Shown here: positions 1 to 9,251 of the stretch, one piece after another
Numbering within the stretch: the first letter of the stretch is position 1
How the letters are laid out: the number at the start of each line of letters is the position of its first letter
NCBI RefSeq assembly: GCF_000403785.1
Contig: NZ_APHJ01000035.1
Coordinates: forward strand, 1 to 64,000
Source: Gillisia sp. CAL575
Lineage (GTDB): Bacteria > Bacteroidota > Bacteroidia > Flavobacteriales > Flavobacteriaceae
Length of the DNA: 64,000 nucleotides
Direction of reading: 5' to 3'
The notes under the pieces: generated by a model
What the model was told of the DNA's origin: nothing
Seen by the model: the letters and a program-made list of their open reading frames with translations, nothing else
Databases searched by the model: none
Made by a program: the position numbers and the translations under genes

Positions 1-813
1 CATTTGCGGCTGCCCTGCCATTATATCCATGCCAGTAAGAGAAGAGGTTATAAATAATAGTATAGTTCCTAAGACAACCCAAATAGAGAATTGGGTAATT
101 CCAGCCAGAGAAGTTCCTATAATTTTTCCAAGCATTAGCTGGATAGGTTTTACTGAAGAAATTATAATTTCAATTATCCTATTAGTCTTTTCCTCAATAA
201 CGCTTCGCATTACCATATTCCCGTAAATAATAATAAACATCATAAGAAGATATCCTGCCGCACCTCCAAATATCATTTTAATATAGTTGGACATTTTTGA
301 AGTTCGTTTACCTTCAAAATTTTCTATTCGAATATCAACCTGAGCCTCTGCAGCTTTAATTTGCGAAATATCCAATCCACGAGAAATAAGCTCTCGAGTA
401 GTTAGATTTTCTGAAATTGTGCGTTCAATTTGCCTAAGAATGCCAATAGACGGAGCTTCCTTTCCAAAGAATCGAATAGATTTAGCGAGCTCAGCATTAT
501 TTTGAATGTTTGGAATATATAATACTCCGTAATACTCTTTTTCTTTAACTAATAGTTTTGCATCCTCTAAGGAAATAGAAGATACATCTACAAAATCTAT
601 TTCATCCTTATTTTCAAATTCCCCTTTAAATAGATCACTGTCATCTTTAACTGCAATAGTATGAGTTTCACTATTATTAAGCATACTTAAATAGGCGATC
701 AATGAGAACATTCCTACTAAAATTAGCGGACTCAAAAAGGTCATTACAATGAAAGTCTTGTTTCTTACCCTTGCCAGATACTCTCTTTGAATAATTAAAT
801 TGAGGTTATTCAT
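1..813 (-). CDS. ABC-2 type transporter permease (NatB-like), 3' part outside window
   Basis: Membrane subunit of an ABC-2 exporter, working with the ATPase encoded just upstream. Reading from ATG at 813 the frame stays open to the window edge (271 codons). It starts MNNLNLIIQREYLARVRNKT, has a first membrane helix at about residues 20-42, a long extracytoplasmic region, and then a second helix followed by the motif VIEEKTNRIIEIIISS, typical of NatB/YhaP-like permeases. Its start overlaps the ATPase stop by 8 bases, so the two are probably translationally coupled. The C-terminal helices lie beyond position 1. The family is clear; the substrate (Na+, drug or peptide) cannot be told. Confidence 0.88.
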   Translation of the reverse strand, partial: MNNLNLIIQREYLARVRNKTFIVMTFLSPLILVGMFSLIAYLSMLNNSETHTIAVKDDSDLFKGEFENKDEIDFVDVSSISLEDAKLLVKEKEYYGVLYIPNIQNNAELAKSIRFFGKEAPSIGILRQIERTISENLTTRELISRGLDISQIKAAEAQVDIRIENFEGKRTSKMSNYIKMIFGGAAGYLLMMFIIIYGNMVMRSVIEEKTNRIIEIIISSVKPIQLMLGKIIGTSLAGITQFSIWVVLGTILLFITSSLTGMDIMAGQPQM

Positions 814-1735
814 TTTTAGTAACGGTTTTAATAAAGATATCATTTACTGAAGGTACAACCTCAACGAAATGATTCACTCTAGATTTTGTAATTAAATATT
901 GTAAAAGATCATTTGGAGACTCATTTGGTTTAATCTGAATACTAAGTTTCAAATCGTCTGAAAGAGATTTAAACTGAGCTTTTCCTACTTTAAAATTGCT
1001 ATTTAATTCTGATAACAATTCACTTTCGTTGAATGGATTCATTCCAACTTCAAAAGTATTGGTCTTATGCGCTCTTTTAATATCATCTACTTTCCCATCC
1101 AGTAATTTATTCGACTCATGGATCAGTGCCATATAATCACACAACTCTTCTACACTTTCCATTCTATGGGTAGAAAACAAGATCGTAGCACCTTCATCAC
1201 GGAGTTGTAAAATCTCATTTTTAATTAGATCTGCATTTACAGGATCAAATCCACTGAAGGGTTCATCGAAGATCAATAATTTAGGACGGTGAAGCACAGT
1301 GATTACAAATTGCACTTTTTGAGCCATCCCTTTAGAAAGCTCTTGGATCTTTTTATCCCACCAATGTTTAATATCTAATTTAGTGAACCAATAATCCAAT
1401 TGCTCTTTAGCTTCAGCCTTGGTTAAACCCTTAAGTCTAGCAAGATAAAGGGCCTGCTCTCCAACTTTCATAGATTTGTAAAGACCGCGTTCCTCTGGCA
1501 AATATCCTATATGGGAAACATCATTGGGATGCAAAGGTTTTCCATCTAAATACACCACTCCACTATCGGGCATGGTTATTTGATTGATTATTCTTATAAA
1601 AGTGGTCTTTCCTGCACCATTTGGCCCTAGCAATCCGAAAATACTTTCCCTAGGAATATTGATGGATACATTATTAAGTGCTGTGAAATTTCCAAATTGT
1701 TTGCAAATATTTTCTGCAACCAGAAGATTGTCCAT
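806..1735 (-). CDS. ABC transporter ATP-binding protein (NatA-like)
   Basis: Cytoplasmic ATPase of the exporter whose permease follows. Walker A GPNGAGKT is at residues 37-44, the signature LSKGM at 133-137 and Walker B LLIFDE at 153-158, followed by a switch histidine (FSTHRM). Residues after about 225 form an extra C-terminal domain like the DUF4162 extension of NatA-type ATPases. The 309-residue length is normal for this subgroup. The start MDNLLVAENICKQFG is the natural one. The gene opens a two-gene operon read on the minus strand. Substrate unknown. Confidence 0.92.
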   Translation of the reverse strand: MDNLLVAENICKQFGNFTALNNVSINIPRESIFGLLGPNGAGKTTFIRIINQITMPDSGVVYLDGKPLHPNDVSHIGYLPEERGLYKSMKVGEQALYLARLKGLTKAEAKEQLDYWFTKLDIKHWWDKKIQELSKGMAQKVQFVITVLHRPKLLIFDEPFSGFDPVNADLIKNEILQLRDEGATILFSTHRMESVEELCDYMALIHESNKLLDGKVDDIKRAHKTNTFEVGMNPFNESELLSELNSNFKVGKAQFKSLSDDLKLSIQIKPNESPNDLLQYLITKSRVNHFVEVVPSVNDIFIKTVTKNE

Positions 1736-2148
1736 AAAAGTTTATTATCTCGTAAATATATTGAAATAGCGCAGAAATGCTTTTATATAGCTAAGATTTT
1801 ATTTTACTTTAAAGAATCAACTTTATGCAAATTCAATTTCCATTCAGTAATTCAAATTTCTACCTCCTCCCCAACCAAAAGTGTAATTATTGGATCTTCT
1901 CCGGTTACTAATAACAACATTCTGAAAGTTATAAAACAGCATGAATGCAATCTGAAGGATAATATGTTCCAAGCAACTGATCTCACTAAATCGAGAATCT
2001 TTTGAGGATCTTACAATTCTCCTAAAAACAAAAACCCACCCTTAAATGATATTAAGGATGGGAAAAAAATTGCTATGAAAAAGAAAAAGTATCACTAATT
2101 AGATTAGTGATACTCAAATATATAAAAATTATCTTAAAGTTTTCTTAA
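1736..2148. other. intergenic region, no convincing gene
   Basis: This 413-base gap holds the terminator of the dnaJ transcript at 2024-2062 and presumably the promoter of the ABC operon near its left end. An open frame across 1697-2005 on the plus strand overlaps the start of the ABC gene antisense and has no recognisable protein character, so I do not call it. Confidence 0.6.
2024..2062 (-). terminator. rho-independent terminator of the grpE-dnaJ operon
   Basis: Stem arms at 2035-2045 and 2052-2062 pair over 11 positions with one mismatch around a 6-base loop. Read on the minus strand it is followed by a T-rich run (complement of 2024-2034). It lies about 90 bases after the dnaJ stop. Confidence 0.75.
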
Positions 2149-3270
2149 TTATGAAAACATATCTTTTACCTTCTCGAAAAACGATTTGTCGCTTTTTTCT
2201 GGATTAGGCTGAAAATTTTCATCAGTTGCCATCTTCTCGAAAAATTCTTTTTGCTCTTTGTTTAAGACTTTTGGGGTCCAAACATTTACATGTACTAAAA
2301 GATCTCCTTTTCCGTAACCATTAATATTAGAGATCCCTTTACCACGGAGTCTCAATATTTTTCCAGACTGAACTCCTTCATCTATCTTAATTCGCACTTT
2401 TCCAGAAACTGTATCTATTTCTCTACTTGCTCCTAAAACAGCTTCAGAATAACTTATATAAAGATCATAATGCAAATTGTCTCCCTCACGTTGTAATGTT
2501 GGATGTGCTTTTTCTTCAATAGCAACTAAAAGATCTCCTGGAATACCATTCCCGGGAGCCTCATTTCCTTTATTTGAAACCTTTAATTGCATTCCATCTT
2601 CCACCCCTGCTGGGATTTTTATGGTTACAGTTTCTTCTTGAGATATTAGTCCGTGAGCATCTGCCTCTGCAGGCTTCTTATCTATAGTTTGACCAGCACC
2701 ACCACAAACTGTACAAGGAGATGCAGTTTGCATTCTTCCTAGAATTGTGTTAGTGATTCGGGTTACTTGTCCTGTTCCGCTACAAGTAGAACATGTTTTA
2801 TAAGTAGTTCCTTCTGCTTGGACTTTTCGCTTTACTTTTATCTTTTTCTCAGCACCGTTTGCGATCTCTTCCAGGGTTAAACTCACTCTAATACGTAAGT
2901 TACTTCCCTTTACTCGTCTTTGACCACCGCCACCGCCGAAACCACCAAAACCAGAGAAGCCGCCGCCACCGCCGCCAAATATATCACCAAATTGGCTGAA
3001 TATGTCATCCATATTCATTCCGCCGCCACCTCCGCCGCCAAAACCGCCGTCGAATGCTTGGTGACCAAAACGATCGTATTTAGCACGCTTATCGTCATTG
3101 CTAAGAATTTCATATGCTTCAGCAGCCTTTTTAAAAGACTCCTCTGCATTAGAATCTCCCGGATTTTTATCTGGGTGAAACTCTATAGCTTTCTTTCTGT
3201 AAGCCTTTTTTATTTCAGGCTTCGTTGCACTTTTGCTTAATCCTAATATTTCGTAATAATCCTCTTTCAT
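2149..3270 (-). CDS. dnaJ: chaperone DnaJ
   Basis: Hsp40 co-chaperone that delivers unfolded substrates to DnaK and stimulates its ATPase. The J domain has the HPD motif at residues 32-34. A Gly/Phe-rich linker spans about 74-118. The zinc region holds only two CxxCxGxG motifs (CSTCSGTG at 160-167 and CTVCGGAG at 186-193) instead of the usual four. The C-terminal substrate-binding domains follow (about 205-345), giving 373 residues. The two motifs present align with motifs II and III of the E. coli protein, which together bind one zinc; motifs I and IV are absent. It follows grpE with a 41-base gap, so the two are likely one transcript. Confidence 0.96.
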   Translation of the reverse strand: MKEDYYEILGLSKSATKPEIKKAYRKKAIEFHPDKNPGDSNAEESFKKAAEAYEILSNDDKRAKYDRFGHQAFDGGFGGGGGGGMNMDDIFSQFGDIFGGGGGGFSGFGGFGGGGGQRRVKGSNLRIRVSLTLEEIANGAEKKIKVKRKVQAEGTTYKTCSTCSGTGQVTRITNTILGRMQTASPCTVCGGAGQTIDKKPAEADAHGLISQEETVTIKIPAGVEDGMQLKVSNKGNEAPGNGIPGDLLVAIEEKAHPTLQREGDNLHYDLYISYSEAVLGASREIDTVSGKVRIKIDEGVQSGKILRLRGKGISNINGYGKGDLLVHVNVWTPKVLNKEQKEFFEKMATDENFQPNPEKSDKSFFEKVKDMFS

Positions 3271-3311
3271 TTCGTGATTTTGTAATTTTTAGTAGTGACG
3301 TTAGATATATC

Positions 3312-3887
3312 TTATTTTCCTGTCACCACTTTTGGATAGCGAATAATCTTTTCTCCAAGCATATATCCACGCTCTACCACATCTACTATCTTTCCTTTCA
3401 GTTTATCTGAAGGAGCTGGAATTTGAGTGATTGCCTCATGCATATCTGCATCAAAAACATCACCTTGCTTCACATTCATTGGCTCTAAACCTTTATTAAG
3501 CAAAGTCTCATTAAATTTGTTATAAATAAGCTCTACTCCTTTAAGTAAGTTTTTATCCTTAGCTTTTTTAATTTCGTTCATCGCTCTGTCAAAATCGTCT
3601 AAAACGGGTAACATAGCTGACATAACTTCTTGATTAGCGGTTTTGAATAATTCAATTCGCTCTTTAGAGGTGCGTCTTTTAAAATTTTCAAATTCAGCAA
3701 AAAGCCTTAAAAACTTATCTTTTTCCTTTTCAAGATCTGCTTTCAATTGATCATTCTCAGAAAGCTGCTCTCCATCTGCTCCAGCCTCTACTTCTTCAAT
3801 AGCATCATCTAGAAGTTCTTCTATATGATCTTTCACAGAATCCTTATTATTCTCTTCAGTATTATTGGTATCCTTATGTTTATCCAT
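3312..3887 (-). CDS. grpE: nucleotide exchange factor GrpE
   Basis: Exchange factor that releases ADP from DnaK. The acidic, poorly structured N-terminus (about residues 1-50) leads into a long coiled coil (ADLEKEKDKFLRLFAEFENF) and the C-terminal beta wing (YMLGEKIIRYPKVVTGK). I start at ATG 3887 (MDKHKDTNNT), giving 191 residues. An ATG at 3914 is also in frame but would add a non-conserved MHENKFCAT stretch lying in the promoter region. First gene of the grpE-dnaJ pair. Confidence 0.93.
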   Translation of the reverse strand: MDKHKDTNNTEENNKDSVKDHIEELLDDAIEEVEAGADGEQLSENDQLKADLEKEKDKFLRLFAEFENFKRRTSKERIELFKTANQEVMSAMLPVLDDFDRAMNEIKKAKDKNLLKGVELIYNKFNETLLNKGLEPMNVKQGDVFDADMHEAITQIPAPSDKLKGKIVDVVERGYMLGEKIIRYPKVVTGK

Positions 3888-4006
3888 CGTTGCGCAAAAT
3901 TTGTTTTCATGCAAAGGACAAATTTGTTGCCAATCCTATTAAAATGTCAAAATGTCACTTTAAAAAATTTAATATATAATTATGAAGGGGGTGTTAATTA
4001 GGTAGT

Positions 4007-4014
4007 TACTTTTG
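4007..4014 (+). promoter_or_regulatory. Bacteroidota minus-7 element (TACTTTTG)
   Basis: The octamer TACTTTTG fits the TAnnTTTG minus-7 consensus of the Bacteroidota primary sigma factor and lies 26 bases before the YceI gene start. No clear TTG minus-33 element at the expected spacing. Confidence 0.6.
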
Positions 4015-4039
4015 CACCTCATTAAAAATTACGTTTAAA

Positions 4040-4708
4040 ATGAAAAAAACAATTTTGAATATGTTTACAGTTGCTGCAATAGGATTGGCAGTTGTAGGAT
4101 GTAAAAACGAAAATAAAGAAGCTGAAACTACAGATGCTCAAGAAGTTGCAAATGCAACTATGGAAGCTGCTGTTTTTGAAGTGGACACTACAACCTCTGT
4201 AATTAACTGGAAAGGTGAAAAACCTACAGGAACTCACACAGGAACTATCAAGTTAACAGAAGGAACTTTTAAAGCTAATGATAGCGTTATTGAAAGTGGA
4301 ACTTTTGTAATTGATATGAAATCTATCTTGGTAACAGACCTTGAGGGAGATGATAAATTGAATCTTGAAAAGCACCTTACTGGAACTGTAGAAGGTAAAG
4401 AAGGAGATTTCTTTAATGTAACCAAGTATCCTACTGGAACTTTTGAAGTTACTGGAATTTCTGAGAAAGATGGAAAAACAATGTTACAAGGTAATCTTAC
4501 TTTAAAAGATGTTACTAAAAATGTTGAATTTCCGGTAACTATCAATATGAATGAAGACACTATGGAATTAACAAGTGAAAAATTTAATATCGATAGAACT
4601 AAATGGAATGTGAATTATGGTTCTAAATCTGTTTTTGACGGATTAGGAGATAAATTCATCAATGATGAGATTGAATTGATGATTGAAGTTAAAGCTAAGA
4701 AAGCTTAA
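4040..4708 (+). CDS. YceI family lipoprotein
   Basis: Predicted outer-membrane or periplasmic lipoprotein with a lipocalin-like YceI domain. The N-terminus MKKTILNMFTVAAIGLAVVG-C has a lipobox (VVGC) with the lipidated Cys at about residue 21. A short acidic linker precedes the YceI barrel, which runs from about residue 50 (TTTSVINWKGEKPTGTHTGT) to the end. Family members bind isoprenoid-like lipids; the ligand here is unknown. Monocistronic, with its own promoter-like element and a strong terminator. Confidence 0.9.
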   Translation: MKKTILNMFTVAAIGLAVVGCKNENKEAETTDAQEVANATMEAAVFEVDTTTSVINWKGEKPTGTHTGTIKLTEGTFKANDSVIESGTFVIDMKSILVTDLEGDDKLNLEKHLTGTVEGKEGDFFNVTKYPTGTFEVTGISEKDGKTMLQGNLTLKDVTKNVEFPVTINMNEDTMELTSEKFNIDRTKWNVNYGSKSVFDGLGDKFINDEIELMIEVKAKKA

Positions 4709-4724
4709 TTTCAATTAGATAATT

Positions 4725-4762
4725 AAAAAAAGAGGCTGCAAATTGCAGCCTCTTTTTTTTTT
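4725..4762 (+). terminator. bidirectional terminator
   Basis: Ten-base arms AGAGGCTGCA (4731-4740) and TGCAGCCTCT (4744-4753) are flanked by an A-run on the left and a run of ten T on the right. It can end the YceI transcript on the plus strand and the epimerase transcript on the minus strand, whose stop codon lies at 4761-4763. Confidence 0.9.
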
Positions 4763-5663
4763 ACAACAAGTCTTCCAAGGCTTTCGTCAAATTCTTGTAC
4801 TTAAACGAAAATCCTGTATTTTCTATTTTATCTGAACTTACTAATTGACTGGATAAAACTACAGTAGACATATCTCCCAGAGCTACTTTAAGAGCAATTG
4901 CAGGAACATTTGGTAACCATACATTTTTATCTAATTGCTTAGCAATACCCTCCATTAATTCACTATTTGTTACAGGATTAGGAGCCACACCATTATATAC
5001 ACCTACCAAATTCTTCTCCAGAATATGGATATATAAGTTTGCCAAATCTTCTATATGAATCCAGGATTGCCATTGTTTACCACTTCCAAATGCTGCGCCC
5101 AAATTAAAATCTGCTGGTTCTTTCATCTTCTGCAATGCTCCACCATCTTTTGCCAATACTAATCCTGTGCGCACTTTTGAAACTTTAATCTTCAATTCTT
5201 TAAATCTATCTGCTGCAGCTTCCCATTTCTCTACAACTTCTGTAAGGAAAGAATCATCTTTATTAGATTCCTCCTCCGTATATAGTTTTTGTAAAGAGCT
5301 CGGATAAATACCGATAGCACTTGCCGAAATAAACTGCGATACACTATTTTCAGAAGACTTTAAAGTGTTAAATATTAGTTTAGCAGTTTCCACTCTACTA
5401 TCTATTATCTCCTCTTTATAACTAGAAGTCCATCGTTTAGCGATACTCGCACCAGCCAGATGAATTATTGCATCTACATCTGTTATGCAATTAGCATCTA
5501 TTTCATTCTTGGAAGCATTCCAATAGAAACCCTTATAATTTGGTTTGTTTTCTATCTTATCCTTACTAGTAGTTAAGTAATTTACTTCAATTCCTTTTTT
5601 AATACATTTATTAGCGATGTTTGAACCCACTAATCCCGTAGCACCTGTTATTAAAACTCGCAT
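4761..5663 (-). CDS. TIGR01777-type NAD-dependent epimerase (YfcH-like)
   Basis: Short-chain dehydrogenase-fold protein of the sugar-nucleotide epimerase-like family. The N-terminal Rossmann motif is GATGLVGSNIA at residues 7-17, followed by the family stretch AIIHLAGASIAKRWTS and the C-terminal domain seen in YfcH/TIGR01777 proteins (VYNGVAPNPVTNSELM). 300 residues, the normal length. Substrate and partner are unknown. It may share a transcript with mnmD, which ends 64 bases upstream. Confidence 0.88.
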   Translation of the reverse strand: MRVLITGATGLVGSNIANKCIKKGIEVNYLTTSKDKIENKPNYKGFYWNASKNEIDANCITDVDAIIHLAGASIAKRWTSSYKEEIIDSRVETAKLIFNTLKSSENSVSQFISASAIGIYPSSLQKLYTEEESNKDDSFLTEVVEKWEAAADRFKELKIKVSKVRTGLVLAKDGGALQKMKEPADFNLGAAFGSGKQWQSWIHIEDLANLYIHILEKNLVGVYNGVAPNPVTNSELMEGIAKQLDKNVWLPNVPAIALKVALGDMSTVVLSSQLVSSDKIENTGFSFKYKNLTKALEDLL

Positions 5664-5727
5664 ATTTTTTTGTTTGAAGTTAATGGAGAACTTAGATGTA
5701 AGCTAACATTTTCACTAGGTTTAACAG

Positions 5728-6411
5728 CTATGCCACTATTTTTTTTGTCGCCCTTAACATTTCTCTCTTACCAGGAGGTCCTGGAAGGCGTTCTACTATA
5801 AATCCAACTTCTAACATAGCACGGCGAACGCTACCTTTTGCAGCGTAGGTTACTAAAACTCCATTATATTTTAGAGCTTCATACATTTTCTTAAAAATTT
5901 CCACAGACCAAAGTTCCGGTTGAACTCTTGCTCCAAAAGCATCAAAATAAACAAGATCATATAATTCATGATCCTCAATTTCTTGAAAGAATTTCTTCTG
6001 CTTTTTAAGGTTAAACTTCTCTGTAATTTTTATTTCCTTCTCCCATTCTGAAGTATGTATAGCTTTAAAAAAACTTTCAGCTTTCTGATCGTTAAGCACC
6101 TCAACAAAATTTAATTTCTCAACTTCTTCAGTTGCGACTGGGTAGGCTTCAACTCCCGTATAATTAATCTCAATATTTTGAGCAGAAGCTTCCTCCCAAG
6201 TAACCAATGCGTTGAGCCCAGTACCAAAACCAATTTCCAAGATACTGATCTCGGTTTTCTTGTTTTCATTAAAATAAGGAATTAATCCCGAATTAATAAA
6301 AACGTGTTTGGCTTCCTGTAAGGCTCCATGTTTAGAATGGTATTGCTCATTCCACTCCGGAATATGGATGGTTGAGGATCCATCTCCAGTAATTATTATC
6401 TCTCTTTTCAA
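5728..6411 (-). CDS. mnmD: tRNA (mnm5s2U34) methyltransferase MnmD
   Basis: SAM-dependent methyltransferase of the DUF752/MnmD family, which methylates 5-aminomethyl-2-thiouridine in the wobble position of tRNAs. It is the methyltransferase half of bacterial MnmC, here as a stand-alone protein of 227 residues. Seen: the family N-terminus EQYHSKHGALQEAKHVF, the SAM-binding ILEIGFGTGLNALVTW and the DLVYFDAFGARVQPELW motif. No ATG is available at the 5' end; the frame begins at TTG 6411, with an in-frame stop six codons further upstream, so TTG is the most likely start. Confidence 0.88.
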   Translation of the reverse strand: MKREIIITGDGSSTIHIPEWNEQYHSKHGALQEAKHVFINSGLIPYFNENKKTEISILEIGFGTGLNALVTWEEASAQNIEINYTGVEAYPVATEEVEKLNFVEVLNDQKAESFFKAIHTSEWEKEIKITEKFNLKKQKKFFQEIEDHELYDLVYFDAFGARVQPELWSVEIFKKMYEALKYNGVLVTYAAKGSVRRAMLEVGFIVERLPGPPGKREMLRATKKIVA

Positions 6412-6501
6412 ATCTTGTTCTATTTTCTAGCAAAATTACGGGAATTAAGCTGCTCTTGTGTGCTTTGATAGAATACTCCTAAAATATTATAAGCGGTTCG
6501 T

Positions 6502-9138
6502 TTAGCCCGCGAATATTGATTCTCCCCTAGATTCCTTTTCTTTTAATTCTTTTACAAGGTCCAAAGCATCAGGTACAACATCGCTACATAAAATTATTAA
6601 AGAACCATTACGAGCATGAGTAACAGCATGAATTATGGCGTCCCTTTCTGAAGGTATAATTATAATTTTCTTATTAGGATCTTTCTTTTTGATACCGTCT
6701 TCTAGCATTTTAATAAGTTCCTCTTCTGTTTTACCTCTTAGTTGCTTATCCTGTCTAATAATAATTTCATCAAACATATCAGCAGCAATAGCACCCATTT
6801 CATTATTATCTTCAATTCGTCTATCTCCAATACCTGCAATAATACCTACTTTCATTGTACATTCCAGTTTGTCTGTAAATTTTTTAAGGGCGCGCATTCC
6901 TGCGGGATTATGCGCATAATCTAATAAAATTTTAAAATTTTTGAACTCGAAAAGATTCAATCTTCCAGGGGTTTGGGAAGGAGAAGGAATAAATGTTTCT
7001 AAGCCTGCCTTCATATCTTCAATACTTATTCCTCTTACATTTGCTGCAATAACTGCTGCTAAAACGTTTTGAATCATGAAATCTGCTTTACCTCCATATG
7101 TTAAAGGAATTTCTTCTGCACGCATAATTCGCATCTTCCAGGCACCTCGACATAAGGTGACATATCCATTTTCATAAACGGCAGTAATACCACCCTTTCT
7201 TTGTAAAGCTTTAATTCTAGGATTCTCTTCATCCATAGAAAATAGTGCTAAATTACATGTTAAATCTCTTCGCATTTCATACACAAGATCATCATCTGCA
7301 TTAAGTATTGCATAACCATTTGGCAAAACGGTTTCTGGTAAAACACCTTTAACTTTTGCTAATTGCTCTATAGTATGAATTCCTTTTAGACCAAGATGAT
7401 CTGCCGCCACATTTGTTACTATTGCCACATCACATTTTGCAAAACCAAGACCTGCACGAAGCAATCCTCCTCTTGCACATTCTAACACGGCAAAATTAAC
7501 TGTAGGATCCCTCAACACAAATTCAGCACTAGAAGGACCTGTACAATCTCCATGCATTAAAAGTCTATTCTGGATATAAACTCCATCACTAGTCGTGTAT
7601 CCCACTCTAAAACCTCTTAATTTTGCCATGTGTGCTATTAATCTAGTCGTAGTTGTTTTTCCATTAGTTCCTGTAACTGCTACAATTGGAATTCTTCCCT
7701 TATTATCTGGATTAGGGAATAATTTATCAACCACAGGTGCAGCTACATTTCTAGCAAGTCCTGATGTTGGTGCTAAATGCATTCTAAACCCAGGTCCAGC
7801 ATTAACTTCCAAAACAGCACCACAGGTTTCAGATAATGGTTTGCTTATATCGGTGGTCATAATATCAATTCCGCAGATATCGAGATCTATTATTTTTGAA
7901 ATTCTCTCAGCCATAGAGACGTTTGCAGGATGTACAATATCTGTAATGTCTTCAGCTGTTCCACCTGTACTTAAATTTGCAGTATCTTTTAAAATAAGTT
8001 TTTCATCTTTTGGCAGCACCGAATTCAAAGTGTATCCGGCACCTTCAATAATCGTTTTTGTTAAGTTATTTATGGTAATTTGGGTGAGTACTTTTTCGTG
8101 ACCAAAACCTCTACGCGGGTCTCTATTTACGCGTATAATCAAATCTTCTATAGTAGATTCACCGTCTCCAATTACGTGAGCAGGAGTTCTTTTTGCGGCT
8201 GCAACCATCACATTATTGACCACCAATAATCTATAGTCTTCTCCTATAATATATCTCTCTATAATTACCCTGTTTGACACTTCTTGTGCCTCCTTAAATG
8301 CTCCTAAAGCCTCATTGTAATTATTTATATTTACCGTGATTCCTCTTCCATGATTTCCATCTATAGGTTTAATGACTAATGGATATCCTACATAACTACA
8401 TGCATTTTTCAAATTTTCCTCAATTGAAATAATATTTCCTTTAGGAACTGCAATTTCCGCTTGTTCTAATAAGTGCTTAGTATCTTCTTTATCGCATGCC
8501 AATTCAACTCCTATACTACTCGTTTCTGAAGTTACCGTTGCCTGAATTCTCTTTTGATTTGCTCCATATCCTAATTGGCATAAAGAATGTTTGTTTAGTC
8601 TAATCCAAGGAATTCCTCGACTTTCAGCTTCTTCAACTATGGAACCAGTACTCGGGCCCAATCTTTCAGACTCTCTTAATTCCCTCATATGCTGGATATC
8701 CGTGTCCATATTATAATCTTCCGCAGAAATCAACGCTTCACAAATTGCAACAGCAGTTTTTGCAGCGTAACGACCAACACTTTCCTCCATATATGAAAAA
8801 ACAACATTGTAAACCCCTTTTTCTCCATAGCCTCTGGTTCTTCCAAATCCAGTATCCATTCCTGCCAAGGTTTGTATTTCCAAAGCGATATGTTCAATAA
8901 TATGTCCCATCCAGGTACCTTCATCTAAACGCTCAAAAAAACCGCCTGGAGTTCCAACAGAACATCTATGGGAATACATGCTAGGCAACATCTTCTTTAG
9001 TCGATCTGAAAATCCCGTTATTTTATTGGATGGATATTCTTCCATTTTCTCTAAATCCAGAACCATAACTATTAATTTATGTCGGCGAACTGACCAGTAA
9101 TTTGGACCACGCATTGCATTTATTTCAAGAATTTTCAT
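6502..9138 (-). CDS. cphA: cyanophycin synthetase
   Basis: Makes multi-L-arginyl-poly-L-aspartate by ATP-dependent, alternate addition of Asp to the backbone and Arg to side chains. At 878 residues it has the full three-part architecture: an N-terminal domain (1 to about 160), an ATP-grasp domain (about 215-480, with PLVIKPIDGNHGRGITVN and CGAVLEVNAGPGFRMH) and a Mur-ligase-like domain with the P-loop GTNGKT starting at residue 490 and the downstream LLDYAHNPAGMRAL. Start MKILEINAMRGPNYWSVRRH matches other CphA proteins. The divergent neighbour is cyanophycinase, which supports the call. Confidence 0.96.
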   Translation of the reverse strand: MKILEINAMRGPNYWSVRRHKLIVMVLDLEKMEEYPSNKITGFSDRLKKMLPSMYSHRCSVGTPGGFFERLDEGTWMGHIIEHIALEIQTLAGMDTGFGRTRGYGEKGVYNVVFSYMEESVGRYAAKTAVAICEALISAEDYNMDTDIQHMRELRESERLGPSTGSIVEEAESRGIPWIRLNKHSLCQLGYGANQKRIQATVTSETSSIGVELACDKEDTKHLLEQAEIAVPKGNIISIEENLKNACSYVGYPLVIKPIDGNHGRGITVNINNYNEALGAFKEAQEVSNRVIIERYIIGEDYRLLVVNNVMVAAAKRTPAHVIGDGESTIEDLIIRVNRDPRRGFGHEKVLTQITINNLTKTIIEGAGYTLNSVLPKDEKLILKDTANLSTGGTAEDITDIVHPANVSMAERISKIIDLDICGIDIMTTDISKPLSETCGAVLEVNAGPGFRMHLAPTSGLARNVAAPVVDKLFPNPDNKGRIPIVAVTGTNGKTTTTRLIAHMAKLRGFRVGYTTSDGVYIQNRLLMHGDCTGPSSAEFVLRDPTVNFAVLECARGGLLRAGLGFAKCDVAIVTNVAADHLGLKGIHTIEQLAKVKGVLPETVLPNGYAILNADDDLVYEMRRDLTCNLALFSMDEENPRIKALQRKGGITAVYENGYVTLCRGAWKMRIMRAEEIPLTYGGKADFMIQNVLAAVIAANVRGISIEDMKAGLETFIPSPSQTPGRLNLFEFKNFKILLDYAHNPAGMRALKKFTDKLECTMKVGIIAGIGDRRIEDNNEMGAIAADMFDEIIIRQDKQLRGKTEEELIKMLEDGIKKKDPNKKIIIIPSERDAIIHAVTHARNGSLIILCSDVVPDALDLVKELKEKESRGESIFAG

Positions 9139-9221
9139 AGTTTCTGAATTGTTTAGTTTTTTCTCTGATTAGAAAGAAATGGAATTATGATTGTAATTTA
9201 TGTATAGGTAAAATATTAAAC

Positions 9222-9229
9222 TATTTTTG
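9222..9229 (+). promoter_or_regulatory. minus-7 element (TATTTTTG) of cphB
   Basis: TATTTTTG matches TAnnTTTG and lies 22 bases before the cyanophycinase ATG in the 113-base divergent gap with cphA. Confidence 0.55.
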
Positions 9230-9251
9230 CAGCAAAATTTAATTTTTAATT

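Noticed and set aside
1697-2005. 102-codon plus-strand open frame after the ABC gene
   Set aside because: It begins antisense within the ABC ATPase gene and runs through AT-rich intergenic DNA; composition is not protein-like and no promoter is seen.
2920-3240. Open frame antisense to dnaJ
   Set aside because: It is a shadow of the Gly-rich region of dnaJ, giving low-complexity Thr/Ala sequence.
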